This document shows positions 23,501 to 36,299 of a DNA stretch of 64,000 nucleotides, one piece after another (the stretch's first letter is position 1; the number at the start of each line of letters is the position of its first letter). The notes below the pieces were generated by a model. It made no database searches. It saw only the letters and a list, made by a program, of their open reading frames with translations, and was not told the DNA's origin. Made by a program: the position numbers and the translations under genes. Source of the stretch: Dillenia suffruticosa (lineage: Eukaryota > Streptophyta > Magnoliopsida > Dilleniales > Dilleniaceae); contig JAVTVX010000016.1 in assembly GCA_033439265.1 (NCBI GenBank), positions 15,422,701-15,486,700 on the forward strand, written 5' to 3'.

Positions 23501-24463
23501 TCAATTACATATCGATATTACTTTTGCTCTCTCCTCACTCCAAGTGTTGTCCTTCTTTTGAAATGTTCGCTCAAAAGTGTCGATATATGATGGCTCAAAT
23601 CCCTTTTCCTTGGCCTAAAAAAAATTTTAAAAAAATCATTTAAAGTTAACAATAATAATGAAATAGTAAAAAAATAATTAAATGAATTAAATAAAAATAT
23701 AAGTGTTTGAAATAGTTACTAATCTTTTTTTATGTTCATCGACATTGATTGACCCCCCGCGTAAGTGGTAGACGCTTGCCCGGAATTACAAGATCTGTTC
23801 CTTTTATTCTGGTCACTTCTTTTTTTGCTGTCGTCGGACTCCCAAATTGCCAACATTCTTACCCAATTTTCCTCCATGATGCAATTTGGTTTCTTCCGAT
23901 TTGTTTTGGCTTTGTTGATTACATTTCTAATGTGATCATCGGCTTTTTTTTTTTTTAATTTCTTCTTATCTCAGTCTCTTCTAATTCATCCCATTGATGT
24001 ATCAATTGAAAGATAAAATTTACCTTAAATTCTCTCCACCATAATTCCTTTGTTTCATTCTCCGTGCTTGTGTAATTCATTGATATCCCTCCCCAATGAT
24101 TATTAACAATTTTATTTATAATACGCACCACATATATTGGGTCTGAGAATCTAGATATGAACAATTTATAAATGAGCAATGATAAATAATTAAGATAAAT
24201 TAAAGAACCATATATATAAATAAAATAAACAAATTAAGTAAAATTTTAAAATTAAATTCTTATGAATCTCCACAAGCGGATATGATGTTTCACCTATCCT
24301 CTATACTTGTATCCCCCACATCATTTGATTGTTGCACAGAAGGTGAAGGTACAACTAATGGGGCTGAAGCAGAAGGGCAGGGAGAAGGGGACGGCGAAGG
24401 GGAAGGAGAAGGGGAAGTGCTTGATCTTCCTTGTGAAATTCGAACGTGTCTTCCACGTTTATA
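23501..24463 (-). pseudogene. Transposase_24 (Ptta/En/Spm) coding region of the CACTA element
   Basis: This is the second CACTA product, likely equivalent to En/Spm TNPA, which binds subterminal repeats and helps TNP2. Exon-like blocks on the minus strand: 24463-24290, starting after a TTAG acceptor, with a Ser-Pro repeat (SPSPSPSPSP) and ending at a GTGAAA donor; about 24140-23740, with N-H-W-G-G, L-W-W-R-E-F, then I-M-E-E-N-W and W-E-S, K-K-R-S, N-K-R-N-R and G-G-S-I, the signature of the family; and 23614-23501, starting after a TTTTAG acceptor, with A-K-E-K-G and a final Trp-containing helix before the stop. An in-frame stop or shift near 23960 breaks it. No start codon is seen, so it is probably spliced from the TNP2 transcript. 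Confidence 0.8.
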
Positions 24464-24754
24464 CTAACAAGCATAAATGTTAAAGCATAAATGTTAAACA
24501 AATGACAAAAACAACAATCGCATGTTTTAACAATACATAAGAAAGGGCATGAAGAACTTACCATATTCAAACTTTTGTGATGCGAACATGGTTTAAAATT
24601 AGAGAAATACAAAATTAGTGATTGGCAAAAGCATAAGCATATGTGTAGATAAATAAATAAATGATGTATAATAAAGATAATTATATCATAAGGAAGCAAA
24701 TTGAAATGTATTACATTAAGCATATCTATGTGTACAAAACTAAACTTACCCGTT

Positions 24755-27700
24755 TCAAAAATCAAATTTTTCATTGACATCTCCACTTTCACATTCAACT
24801 CCATCACCATCACCATTCCCATCCCCATCCTCATCCTCATCCTCATCCTCATCCTCTGTATGAAAATCTGATTCTTCATCATCATCCCCACAAATTTCAT
24901 TTGGATCCACATCTATAATTCTCCACATGGATCTCGTAAAGTTGGAATATCATATTCCTCCATTTGAATCGTATTAGTAACTTCTTCTTATTGATATGCT
25001 ATATCAACCCAATGCTCTTCAATTTTTTTCCATGCTTTTGTTTTGCATACAGCCCACTTATCAGTTTTGTCATGTTTCAAACTAGGATATGATGCATAAT
25101 ATACTTGAATTCCTTGTTGTGCCAATATAAATGGTTCATATTTCTTATACTTCTTCTTATGATTTATTTCAACCAAATTATACTTTGGATGCACCTTCAT
25201 TCCTTTGATGGGGTCAAACCAATTGCACTTAAATAATATCACTCGCAAATCTGCTCCAGGATACTCTATCTTTATGATTTCATCCAATAAACCATAAAAA
25301 TCATCTTTTACACTTCCATTATTAGATGACCGAACATATACCCCACTATTCATTGTGACTTTTCCAATTCCATATTCTTGGGTGTGAAAATTAAACCTAT
25401 TTATAAAATATGATGGCCAAGTTCGTACATATGAATTTGGACCCCATGATAGATGATATAAGAATTCTTGTTCAACTTGATCATCATTGGCATGAACCTA
25501 AAGGAAAGTGACCAAACTATTATTGTTAAGTAATGATTATAAAAACAAAATATGATGGGAACTTGGTAGATAGGTAACTTACATATGTTTTGAACCATGT
25601 TGCAAATTTCTCATCACACAGATGATCAAACTCCTTGTTAGGTAGTTCCGAAAATAAGTTTTGAAAAATCCTATTATAAAATACCACTTATATATTATAT
25701 AAATTTTTGACCCAAACAAAATATGTAAGGACTGCTCACATTTCTTGACCAGTTAAAACTATATACTTACTCGAAATATGGTCTCACTTCTGGACAGTTC
25801 AATAAAATATATGTATGGGCTGTTCGCAATTCTTAACCAATTAAATATCTTCTCTTACATGCTCCATTAGTTCGACCAAGATAATTGAAAATAGAAAATG
25901 ACGAAGAATTGGGATCGATAGGGCCCTCGTCATTTCTTCCTGGTCTTCGCCTCTTGCACTGTACGTGAGGCTCAAAATAATACGATGCAAATGTTGTTAC
26001 TTCCTCCACAATATATGCATTAACAATAGAGGCTTCGACGCATGCCTTATTCTTTACTTTTTTCTTCAAATGATATAAAAATCTAATAAGAAAAAAAATA
26101 AGAAGATTATAAAAGGAAATCTGTAAAGAAGTATTATTTTGAAACAAATAATATAAATATTTAACCTCTCAAACGGATACATCCATCGAAATTGAACGGG
26201 ACCCGTAACTTTTGCCTCATAAGGCAAGTGAACTAAGAGATGTTCCATTGAATCAAAGAACGATGGAGGAAATATCATTTCTAAGTTGCATAGAATAATT
26301 AGAATATCTCTCTCTAGTTTCTCCATGTGTGATAAGTTCAACACAGTTGAGCAAATGTCATGGAAAAAAATACTTAACTCTGTAATGGCACCCCAGACAA
26401 AATTTGGTAAAAGTTCTTTAAACACAATTGGAATTAGTCTTTCCATAAATATATAACAATCATGACTCTTCAAACCAGTCAACTTGCATTACTTCAAATC
26501 GATACATCTCCCAAGGTTTGAAGCATATCCATCAGGAAACCGCACCATTTTCAACCACTCACAAACACTCCGTCTCTGATCCTTATTCAATGTATAAACT
26601 GCCTTTGGCTTTGGTCCCTTACTATTTGCATCCACATCTAGTGTAGACCGATTACAAACAACTCTGATATCTTTTCTTGCACTCAAGTTATCTTTTGTTT
26701 TTCCAGGAATATCCATGATTGTATTTATGACATTATCAAAAACATTCTTTTCAACATGCATGACATCAAGATTATGACACAAAAGAAGGATTTTCTAATA
26801 TGGTAAATCCCAAAATATACTCCGTTTTGTCCATTTATGCGTACTTCCATATCCAACAGTGGTACCATGAGGGCCTTCAATAGCAGACGGAAAGTTATGC
26901 ACTTGTTCCCAAATTTGATCACCAGTCAATCTCAAGGGTGGAGGTGTTTTTTCAACCCTATTTTTTATGAACTCAGCTTTCTTTCTTCTGAATGAATGAT
27001 TTAGTGGCAAAAATTGTCTATGACAATCAAAATAGCTCGCCTTCTTACCATATTTTAATATGAATGACTTTGATTTCTGCATACATATGGGACATCCTAA
27101 GATCTCAGCTGTACTCCACCCAGATAACATGCCATAAGCTGGAAAATCATTTATCATCCAAAGAAGAGCAGCCTTCATTAGAAAGTTCTGATCAGAATGG
27201 ACATCATATGTACAAACACCTTCATCCCATAGTTGTTTTAACTCTGCAATCAGTGGCTGCATATAAATATCTATTAATTTTTTTGGATTTTGTGGGCCAG
27301 ACACAAGCAATGTCAGAAACATATATGGCGTTTTCATACACATATCAGGCGGAAGATTGTATGGAGTTAAGATAATTGGCCAAATCAATACGTTTTTCCC
27401 GATTTGCCAAATGGAGCAAAACCATCAGCACAAAGACCTAATCTAATGTTTCGAGACTCTTTTGCAAACTCAGGATATATTCTATCAAAATATTTCCATG
27501 CCTTTGCATCTGAAGGATGACACATTAGACCCTCTTCTGTTTGATGGTTTGCATGCACCTCATGTGTTCAGCAGTGGCTTTAGATGCATAAAGCCTTTGC
27601 AATCGGGGGTTAAGGGCAAATAAAACATTCGCTTGTATAGTTTCCGCTTGTTATGACCCGGCCTCCTACTACTCTTATACCTACATTGGTTACAAAATTT

Positions 27701-28516
27701 ACAAAATTCTACATTTTCATCGTCCCTCCAATATAACATACAACCCTAACTACATAAATCAATCCTTACCACAAGAAGACCCAGGTCTTTCACTAACTTT
27801 TTCATATTGTAAAGATCACTTGGGATGATGCGATCACGAGGTAATACTTCTCGAATTACTTGAACAAATTCATTGAAGCATTCCTCAGACACATTATATT
27901 CTGCCTTGATATTTAACAGTCTTGCTGTTACTGATAACTTAGTGTGAGTATCACAACCTCCCCACAAAGGTTGATCTGCAGCTTTCAACACTTCCCCAAA
28001 CTGATCAGAGAAAAAAGTCTTATTACTTGCATTCTTATCAACACCTATTACTTCTATCTCCTGCGATGGTTCTGCATCACTACATACACTTGTTCAAATA
28101 TTGGAGCAGAACTAGTACTTGCATGGTTCAATTGTAAAACAACATTATCAGCTGTATCAATTACCATTCTCTAATATGGGTTTAAACGGTCGTAATCATA
28201 TTCTTCTCTATTGGAAAATTGTCTACTTATTTCATATTCTTCCTAAGATGTAAACGGTTCATCATGATAAGTCCAATTATAATAATTCGGAGTAAAACCA
28301 AATCTACAAAAATGTTCCCTAACTTTTTCACACACATGAAACTTACTATTACTGCACTTCCTACAAGGACACCTTAACTTATTTCCATCCATAAACTCAA
28401 CTTTACTACTAGCCGAAATCCAAAAATTGTTCCAACCCAATACGAAACTCATCGGTCAATCCTCGACGGTCAGGTAAATTCTTATTATACATCCACACTC
28501 TATCTTTTTGCATCAT
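24755..28516 (-). pseudogene. TNP2: TNP2-like CACTA transposase, broken
   Basis: TNP2 cuts and joins CACTA ends. On the minus strand the ATGATG at 28516 opens the N-terminal transposase-associated domain (W-M-Y-N, then C-P-C-R-K-C near 28370). Next come a region with L-W-G-G-C and a zinc-like C-K-F-C (27990-27665), the Transposase_21 core (about 27560-26490) with C-A-D-G-F-A-P-F-G, W-P-I-I-L-T-P-Y-N-L-P-P, N-D-F-P-A-Y-G, G-W-S-T and the hallmark C-H-N-L-D-V-M-H-V-E-K-N near 26780. DUF4218 follows (26480-25860), then DUF4216 (about 25350-25000), then an Asp/Glu-rich tail (24912-24755) ending in TGA. Breaks include frameshifts near 28410, 27520 and 26800 and stops near 28243, 27746 and 26490; some gaps may be introns. 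A GTAAGTTT donor follows the stop at once. Confidence 0.92.
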
Positions 28517-29579
28517 CTCTCTATGAATTAAAAAAAACAAAAGCTTTGAGAAGAGGCAACAGACTTATATGCCCGAGATATATTTGAACAAATAGGCAAG
28601 CTCTCAATTTATCCTTTTCATTTTTGCAAGAGAGAACTTTTAATGAATTATAAAGATAATTATGAGCAACCATTGTAAAAATAAATAGAGGTTTTATTTT
28701 TAAATCCTAACTTGGTAAGGAAACTAACCCATAGGGGTAAAGAACAGTTATGGAGATTATCCCAAAACATATGTGGGTCAATTCCAAAAAAATTGTGCTA
28801 ATAATTTAAAATAATCAAATATATACTAAGGATTAAGCCAAATGTTTTCCATCTAATTCACAAAGGTACTCACACCCAGCCTCCCATATTTAGGAAGACA
28901 AACAGTTTACCTACTTCAACATAGAGAATAATTGACTAAAAATTAACACTCATATTTAGAAGACAAATAGTTAACCTCCTTCAACATAGAGAATAATTGA
29001 CTAAAATTACACACGGATAAAGTGGTACAGGATTCGGTTTAGTAAACAGTATCATTACTCAAGTCACTGAAAGGAGGGATTAGTATAAACTAGAGATATT
29101 ACCTTAAGATTTCCAAGGAATAAATGTGAGCATAATGTACAAGGAAAAATACCAAACTGAAAATTTGTTGACGCAGTTTGAAATGTATTTATGGGTTAAA
29201 TTAGTTAACAATGTTTTAAAAATATACGGTTTTAAAAATCTCTTAAAAACAAATGACGTTGCTCTTAGAGGCATATTGTCGAACATATTTTATGCGTTAT
29301 TCATACACTTACCTTATTTACCACAAATGACGTTGCTGTCAGAGGCATAGAGGCATATTGTCGAACGTATTTCATGCGTTATTCATACACTTACCTTAAT
29401 TACCACTAAACATTTGATCGGACCAATTGGATTTATTTATATTTCCATCCAGACGGTGAGGTGGAGAAGAGAAGAGAGGAAGGAAAAAAGACGAACCTGA
29501 TAGATGAGCCGAAGAGAGAAAAGCCTTCGTCGAGCTATTTGGAGATGAAACTGAGAGACAGAGAGAGGATAAGATGAAG
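28517..29579. repeat. Upstream region of TNP2 with tandem duplications
   Basis: This is the 5' side of TNP2 (minus strand). Two local duplications are clear: a unit of about 66 bases ending AATAATTGACTAAAA (about 28880-28940 and 28950-29005), and a unit of about 77 bases with GGCATATTGTCGAAC and TTCATACACTTACCTTA (about 29250-29328 and 29329-29405). No gene is seen. A promoter is expected here, but no element can be pinned down. Confidence 0.6.
29458..29579. repeat. Diverged repeat, left copy (flank of solo LTR)
   Basis: GAGGTGGAGAAGAGAAGAGA, then CGAACCTGA and CCGAAGAGAGAAAA...CCTTC, recur in the same order at 32277-32370 on the other side of the solo LTR. The two are too diverged and too far from the LTR edges to be its target duplication, so a tandem repeat existed here before the LTR element inserted. 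Confidence 0.6.
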
Positions 29580-32172
29580 TGTCACGCCCCGAACCGAGAT
29601 CGTAAACAGCCACCCGTTATCCTGAATGCCGACTGTAATTTTACAGAAAATCGGGTAGAACCTCCCCATATTTCAGAGGTTTCCCAAGTACAATTTATCC
29701 TGTATAAATCACAACCACTCTGTAATATAATCAAATGGCCATTCTGGCCTCTCCAATCAACCAATCTCACAACCAACATCCAGATAACGCAAGACTATAA
29801 AAATTTTCAACAACCTAACCATAGACCTCTACTGCCATGCCCCCGTCAAAGGCATGGACAGCCGCCAGTCGCCCCTCCTGTGATTTAGAGGAGGCACCGA
29901 GCGATCCTAGAGGACACTTCTAAGACATGACACATTCCCAAGTACTTACACAATGAACCAGAAATGTCTCAATGCAATGTTATGCAATGACATGTCCATA
30001 TTTATATAGTCATCTCAGAATTATACAATGGTCGTCTATCGACCTCATAATATATATACATCACCAATACAATTGCTAACTCACAAAATTTCAACGAAAA
30101 TATACAATAACTCCTCAGATCCAGATCAAATCTCCCAATGATACTGAGCGTCCTAAAAGCAACACTCCTTGCCAAATACTATCTCTGAAACAAGAAAGGA
30201 AATGAGGGGTGAGTACTCGGGGAAGAAAACTCAGTGAGTGAGTGGTTCAATGCAATTGTCAAATATGAAGTGTGAAGCTGGAGTGTCAAAACATAAGTAT
30301 ACAAATCATATTTCAAATCATCATGCTTTTCATTTCAACAATGTGTCATTTGCACGCATTATCAAGTCAAATATGCATCCAAAGCACTGTCATTAAAATC
30401 ATAGAGCTGCCAGCCAAAAATATCCTGGCAGAGGTCTACCGCGACCTATGACAGGCGCACCGGGGGTATTATATGCAAGTTTATTTAAAGTGCTCTCTAC
30501 CCTGGTGTTGGCGACGAACCTCATCCAGGTGCTAGACTTGGAGAGGATATCCAAATCCAAATCCACTTTCAGGTTCAACCTGGCTAGTACCGTGTCGATA
30601 ATCAAATCACGACAACTCGTGGGATACCCCAGGCCTAGGCATATCCGGACGCCACCAAAGCGTCTCTCACGGTGTCCTTCGTAGCTACGGAATAATACAA
30701 TCCAAACCCCTCAAGGCTAAAATCAATATCGTATAAAAAATATGCCGAAATCAGGTTTACAAACCAAATGCAACATATAGCATAAAATGACACATTATAC
30801 ATTTCAACCACATGGATGCATAATTTCATAATTCAACACAGTTTTTGGACACTCCATCGGTTCACAAAAAAAATCAAATTTAAAACCAGTCAAAACATTT
30901 CAAGCATACGACAAATCATACTCATTCATCAAAATGTTGTAAAACAGAATTTACATATTAAACAAAAACATTGAAATAAATCCCACTCACAGTTTTGCGG
31001 AGGATAGCACACTTCCCAATAAAACCACAATACGTAAAGCAATGCTCCCCTCAATCGAATCACTAAAATAGCCAACCTAATCAAATCACCACGGTTCGAT
31101 ATCAAATAAGGGCCTAATTATGAATCTTCAATTTTTCTTTCCAACCAAAACTACCTAATTTGACAAAATTTATTCAAGAGTTAAAGAGATTTCCTTTCTC
31201 TCACCTAGGGTTCCTCGGATCTCGGATCTAGCTTTCGTTCGCCCGTTGGTTTGGTCTAAAACCTGAATGTTTTCAAATTTGAAACAATTGTGAGTAATTT
31301 AAGTCCAATTACTAAAGAATTTCGAAACCCTAGTGCGGAAATCGAAACTTTGAGTCATTTACCTTCGCAAAGGCTCACGAACTGTCATGGGCCGTCGCGG
31401 GCTAATGGGTCTGGTAGGCCGCGGGCCGGACTGGGCCGCGTGCTGGACTGGGCCGCAGTGGCTAGGGCTCGTACTCGCGAGCTGGATCGAGCGCTCGGGT
31501 AATGGGTCGCGCGTTGGAGCGCTCGCGCTCGTGCTCGTGCTGGGGCGCGCTCGAGTAGTGGATCGTGCGCTGGAGCACGCTTTGCTCGTGCTGGGGCGTG
31601 TTGGAGGCGCGCAGGGGCTCGTACAAAGGAGCGCAAGGGCGAGCTGGCGCTCGTGCAGGAGCGTGCAGAGGCGCGCAGGGGGTCGCACGTTGCTCGCGTT
31701 GGGCTCGTGCGCTGGCTCGCGTTGGGCTCGCGCCGTGTGCGCTAGCGCTCGGGAGAGCGCGCAGTCGCGTGAAGGAGAGCGCAGTGGTGCTCATGTAGGG
31801 AGGAGCTGCAGTGGCTCGCTCGCGGGAGGGAGGAGCTGCAGCGGCTGGGTGGCGCACGGAGATCTTCGCGACGGAGGATGGCAGCGGGAGGGATTGAGAG
31901 ACAAAGAGAGAGAGAGAGAGTGAGTGAGCCGCGGAGAGAGAGAAACAGTAAGGGAGAAGAAGAAGAAGAATAAGATGGTGGTGGTGGAGGTTGCTCGCGG
32001 TGGCGATGGTGGAAGGAGGCGCTGCCGTGGGAGAGGAAGCGGTGGGGAGAGGGGAGATGAAAAGTCGGAGAGAGAAAGAGAAAGAGAGAGAGAGAGAAGG
32101 GGGAAATGGAAGAAAAATTAGGGCTTTAAGCCCTAAATTTAAATTTCATTTTTTTTTGTTTTGGGTATTACA
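29580..32172 (-). repeat. Solo LTR of the first chromovirus family
   Basis: On the plus strand it begins TGTCACGCCCCG and ends GGGTATTACA; reversed it aligns with 4984-7622 end to end. No internal retroelement DNA is attached on either side, so it is a solo LTR left by recombination between two LTRs. The flanks are TGAAG (29575-29579) and TCAAG (32173-32177), a 5-bp duplication with one change. It holds the palindrome TTAGGGCTTTAAGCCCTAA (32118-32136), an AG-rich tract and a GC-rich block (31380-31860). Long open frames across the GC block are not genes. Confidence 0.93.
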
Positions 32173-33630
32173 TCAAGAGAGAAGGCTGTGTGTCAGTGAG
32201 AGGCGAACAAAAAAAGGCGAACCTAAATGAGGATGAAACCATCAGAAAAGGAAAGAAAAAAAAAAGATAAAGAAAATGAGGTGGAGAAGAGAAGAGACGA
32301 ACGTGAGAGATAAACCGAACCGAAGAGAGAAAACCTTCACCGCTAAGTTAATATGAGATGAGGTGGGAGCTGGTTGCTGCGATCGAGCATATGGCAACGA
32401 CCGAAGATGACGATGGTCAGGGATGAACGATGAAATGCGATGGAGAGAAGGTGTAAGTGGGCGAGGGGAGTTGCGGCAAGACTTAGGGTAGTCGTGTGTA
32501 AAATAAAAACGAATCTAAGAACAACCCTAGATAGTACAAGTTCTCAACCCTAAGTAAGTCAGTGACGGGTTATGAAAACCGTCGCTAAATGAATTCTTCA
32601 CTTATTTCTCAGTTACTACCACTTACTCTTACTCCCCTACTCTTACTCTCAGTTACTCACTTACTTTAAATTTCTTTTTACTTCCTAATAGTATTAGTAT
32701 AACAATTAAATATATTAGAATGCATCGTATAATTTTTAGAATGAGGAAAAAAATTATTTAATTTTTACCTTCAGAAACACTTAGGCAAAGAAAGAAAGAA
32801 AGTAATCTTGCATTGCATTGTTGATATTTTCATCTACTCCAATCTACTGATCTACTCCAAGAACCGAATATTCTTCCATTGTTCATTTGTTTGAAAGTAA
32901 TCTTGCAATTCAAAAATGAAAGAAATAAATTTAAATAGATTAATTTTCAATTACCAGTACATACATGCATATCACCCAAGTCTAATTATGGGAGTGGACT
33001 CTGACTATGACTATAAAGCAAGAAATCTTATCAATTCCTCTCTCCCTCTCTCGGTTATTTAATTGACGAATTAAATATTTTCCCATTTTCTAAATCCCAT
33101 TTTCTAAATCCCAAAAATATTGACCGAAGCAAAACAAATGAAATCTATGTTTTTAATATGAGAAGAAATTTTTGGAGCCAATTTTGTTCATTTGCTGCGC
33201 CAAAATGAATTTAAACCTTTCCGCCAAAATTAATTTAAGTAATAACCTTGGTGGTTGCAACTCTCGACTAAATTAAAAATTTAAGAAGTAAGAGGGTTAA
33301 GTAAATAAAAATTTTAGGATTTGTTTGGGTTAAGTAAGAGGGTTATAAGAGGTAAATGTTCTAATCATAGATCAATCATAATCATGCTAAATTTGAGTAA
33401 TTGTTAAAAGAAGATTAGTATTTGAATATTTAAAGTAACCCGTCTCAAACAAAAAAAACAAAAGTTTTTGAATCAAATTAAAGTTTTTGGCAGTTTTGAC
33501 ATATTAAAAATTTTTAAAGGTTTCAAAAATTTTTTATTTAAAATGATAAAAGTAATTAATATGATTATAAATTTTATATAATAATGTTAATAAATACAAA
33601 TGAGTAATTTTAAAAAATAAAAAATGGAGT
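32173..33630. other. CACTA internal DNA with right copy of flank repeat and a subterminal-type motif
   Basis: 32277-32370 repeats the left flank of the solo LTR. At 32561-32590 AGTGACGGG...ACCGTCGCTAAAT is an inverted pair of the same kind as the CACTA subterminal motifs, which could mark an internal or former element end. The rest is AT-rich with no coding signal. Confidence 0.5.
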
Positions 33631-33639
33631 AATTAGTGC

Positions 33640-34050
33640 CATCGCACGGTTAGCATGGCTGTGTGGAGCATGCGGTCCCATGCACGGGCGCCCTGGCGCC
33701 AGGGCTGGCATGGCCGGGAGCCCGCGCTGCCCTTGCTGCTCGCATCCCCAAGTCACTGGCCCCTTGCTGCTCAAATGCCCCGCAGGGGCACTGCATAAGG
33801 CTGGCCTTGGCTGATCGGCCAGGTGCATACATGGATGGCCTGCGCGGTGGAATGAGCGGGCGGCCCCTCTGGATTGGCCGTGCGCCAGCACTGGCTTCGC
33901 CGGGCGCCTGCGCCTACCCCTTTCACGCATGCCCTTCACGGGTGCTGCATGCTCGCATGCCACGTCGTGTGCTGCATGCACGAATGTGGCATGCGCGGGT
34001 GCCAGCCATCGCATGGCCGACCACGGGCGGCTAGATTGCGGCGTAGGAAC
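33640..34050. repeat. GC-rich island
   Basis: About 400 bases of high GC inside AT-rich DNA, made of recurring phrases such as GGGCGCCCTGGCGCC, GGCTGGCATGGCCGG and GGTGCTGCATGC. The same style occurs at 22229, 23041, 40760, 45208, 46399, 47333, 56881 and 57160. Open frames on both strands follow from the lack of A/T stops. Confidence 0.75.
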
Positions 34051-34217
34051 CAATTTTTTCATAATATAAACATTAAAAAAAATAAAAATGAAATAAATAA
34101 GAAAAATAAGAAAAATATTTTACATTTAATATTTCATATTTGGATGGCAGATATTATATTAAGATATTATATTAAGGTACATGAAAGATACATGAAAAAA
34201 AAAGGAAAAATTTGGAA

Positions 34218-35741
34218 TTATGGAAATTGAACTTTGGGTCGAAATTTTTTTGCGCTGGTTGGTTTGGTTGGTTGAGAAGATGATGCAGTTCCACATGTAG
34301 TTCCATGGGTCGCAAAAGCAGTCCCACCAGCAGAGGATGGTATTCCCCTTATCACTTCATCGATACGAAAAGGGTTAGGATCATGTCTCGGTCTGGGAGG
34401 AGAAGCAAATGAAGACCTTGGACGATGAGGACGAATGATGAATGGGTAGGCCGGGTAGGCAGAGCTCCCAACTGGTTGCGCGGTTCCGAGCTGCAAATGA
34501 TCTCGTATACAAGTAATAAAATTATATTCACCCGTAGATCCCCCTCCATATTCATCAAGCGACCTACCATTTTCATATGAACTTCTTGATTCTGTTCCTT
34601 AAAATGATCATCACGCTGCCTAAATTCATCAAAATTATACCTCAATTCACTCACTTGGGTTTGCATTTGTCCGATTTCTGTTCGTGATTCTCCCACTTCA
34701 CTGCGAATCTCACCGACTTCACTATGAACCTGGCCTACTTCACTGCGAACACTATCCAATTGCAATTTCATATTATTCATGTATTCAAACAATTCTTCCC
34801 ACCTTCTTTTTTCATTTTCATTGTCATCGTTTACATAGTCATTTACATCATTTACATCGTCATGAACTTCTTCCCCTCCTTCCGCTCGTGGTTGTGGCTC
34901 TGGCACTGGAATACCTTTTTTTTTTTAAATTAATCCAAATACCATTTTGATTTACCCAATAAGCTCTTCGTAAAGTTTTATGATTTATACTATTTTTATG
35001 TATATTTAATTTCCGTGACTTTTTAAAATACCACTCACCATACTACAATACGATAAATTATTATTAGAATCTCTTGAAGATATCATAAAATAAGGAAGTA
35101 AAAAGTGTAAACCCGGATTTTTTTTCAATTATACGTGCCATTAACCAAAAATCATCCCTCGAAATAGATGTATAATTTCTTGCACGTGGTTTAATAGCAT
35201 GTATAATGAGAAAGTGAAGAATTCTTTCTTGAAAATTTAAATCGGTAGCATTTGAACTAAAAAATTCTAAATTATCATTATGAAAAACTATTTTAGCGTC
35301 CATTATTATTTCACTGTTTAAATACATAGCACACTCTTCATATTCCGTCCAACAAAGATCAGCCTCTGATCATATCATTTTAGGAGTCACTGTAATTATT
35401 TCACCATCAAAATATGTTTCAAAACTACAGGAAGTAATATTACCATCAATATCTACACAATCATTATCCATTTTTTTCGTATTATTATAAAAAATTCTAA
35501 CAGCATTCTCATATATATTTTTATCTGGATTAAGAATCCAAGATGAACACACTTCTTTTAAAAAACTTATGTATTCAAAATTTATACTATCCAAAAAATT
35601 CCAATCAATTAATCGGCCTGAAGTAATACTCCTATGAGAAAATACCTTTTGAAATAGATTGTATTTTTTCATTGATGGAAAGTGTTTGTTTCCTTCCGAA
35701 ACCATCATAATTCTTTTTGCTTTTCTAGACGAGGAGGCCAT
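34218..35741 (-). pseudogene. Putative plant transposon protein (Transposase_32-like) with coiled coil
   Basis: The start ATG at 35741 gives M-A-S-S-S-R-K-A-K-R, then R-L-I-D-W-N-F-L and I-Y-E-N-A-V-R-I-F-Y-N-N, which resembles the plant-specific 'putative plant transposon protein' domain. A TGA at 35370-35372 interrupts the frame, which continues to about 35080; a shift near 35070 leads into 35050-34500. There an acidic stretch (Asp/Asn-rich, 34870-34820) precedes heptad-like repeats (S-E-V-G-Q-V / S-E-V-G-E-I) that suggest a coiled coil. The tail 34496-34218 is Pro/Ser/Thr-rich and could be joined by skipping about 41 bases. It may be a third CACTA protein or a separate inserted element; its function is unknown. 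Confidence 0.6.
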
Positions 35742-36160
35742 TGTCGACTGTCGAGTTGGTGAGTTTGGAGAGGCACTGAAGAGGCGGTTTGAAGGAGAGG
35801 GTAGGAAGGAGTGGTGAAGGAAGCTTGCGGTGGCGAGAGGACAGTTTGTTTGTGAGTGAGTAAAGTGGCCAGAGGACTGAAGTTTGTTGGAGACCGAGTA
35901 TGGCGAGAGGAATGGGATGAGTAAGAGTTAAGCAAATAGCACTACTGTTAAAAGAAGTGTGTTAGCTCGGGTAGCTGGATAGAGTGCAGGTAGCTGGATA
36001 GAGTGTAGTAGTGTACCGAAGAAGAGTGCGAAAGTATCGGGTAGCTGGATAGAGTGCAGTAGTAGTGTAGAGTAGTATAGCTGGAGAGTGCAGAAATAGC
36101 TGAAATGAGCAGTGTAGCTAGAGAGTGTAGAAATAGCTGGAGTGTAGTGAGCTCAGTGAG
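35742..36160. repeat. Upstream repeats of the Transposase_32-like gene
   Basis: A run of imperfect copies of GTAGCTGGATAGAGTGCAG spans about 35970-36150 directly upstream (minus strand) of the gene start. Repeats of this type may be regulatory or simple slippage products; nothing decides between these. Confidence 0.55.
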
Positions 36161-36299
36161 GCTATGGGAGTTGCAGTTGATTGTTTTCTTGTGGGTTGTA
36201 GCAGTGCAGTGTAGTGTTTGTGCAAGGCATTGGAAGGTAGTGTAGGTGGGTAGCTGAGTGGCGCGGACTGAGTGGAGTCCAGAGTGCGAGGAGGAGTCC

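Noticed and set aside
24355..24912. Open frame with a Met/Arg repeat on the minus strand
   Set aside because: The acidic Asp/Glu tail of TNP2 is read in the neighbouring frame; Met-Arg repeats come from the CAT/CTC repeat out of frame.
31385..31923. Open frames of 80-178 codons in the solo LTR
   Set aside because: They fall in the GC-rich block matching 5278-5760 of the other LTR. No domain; composition artefact.
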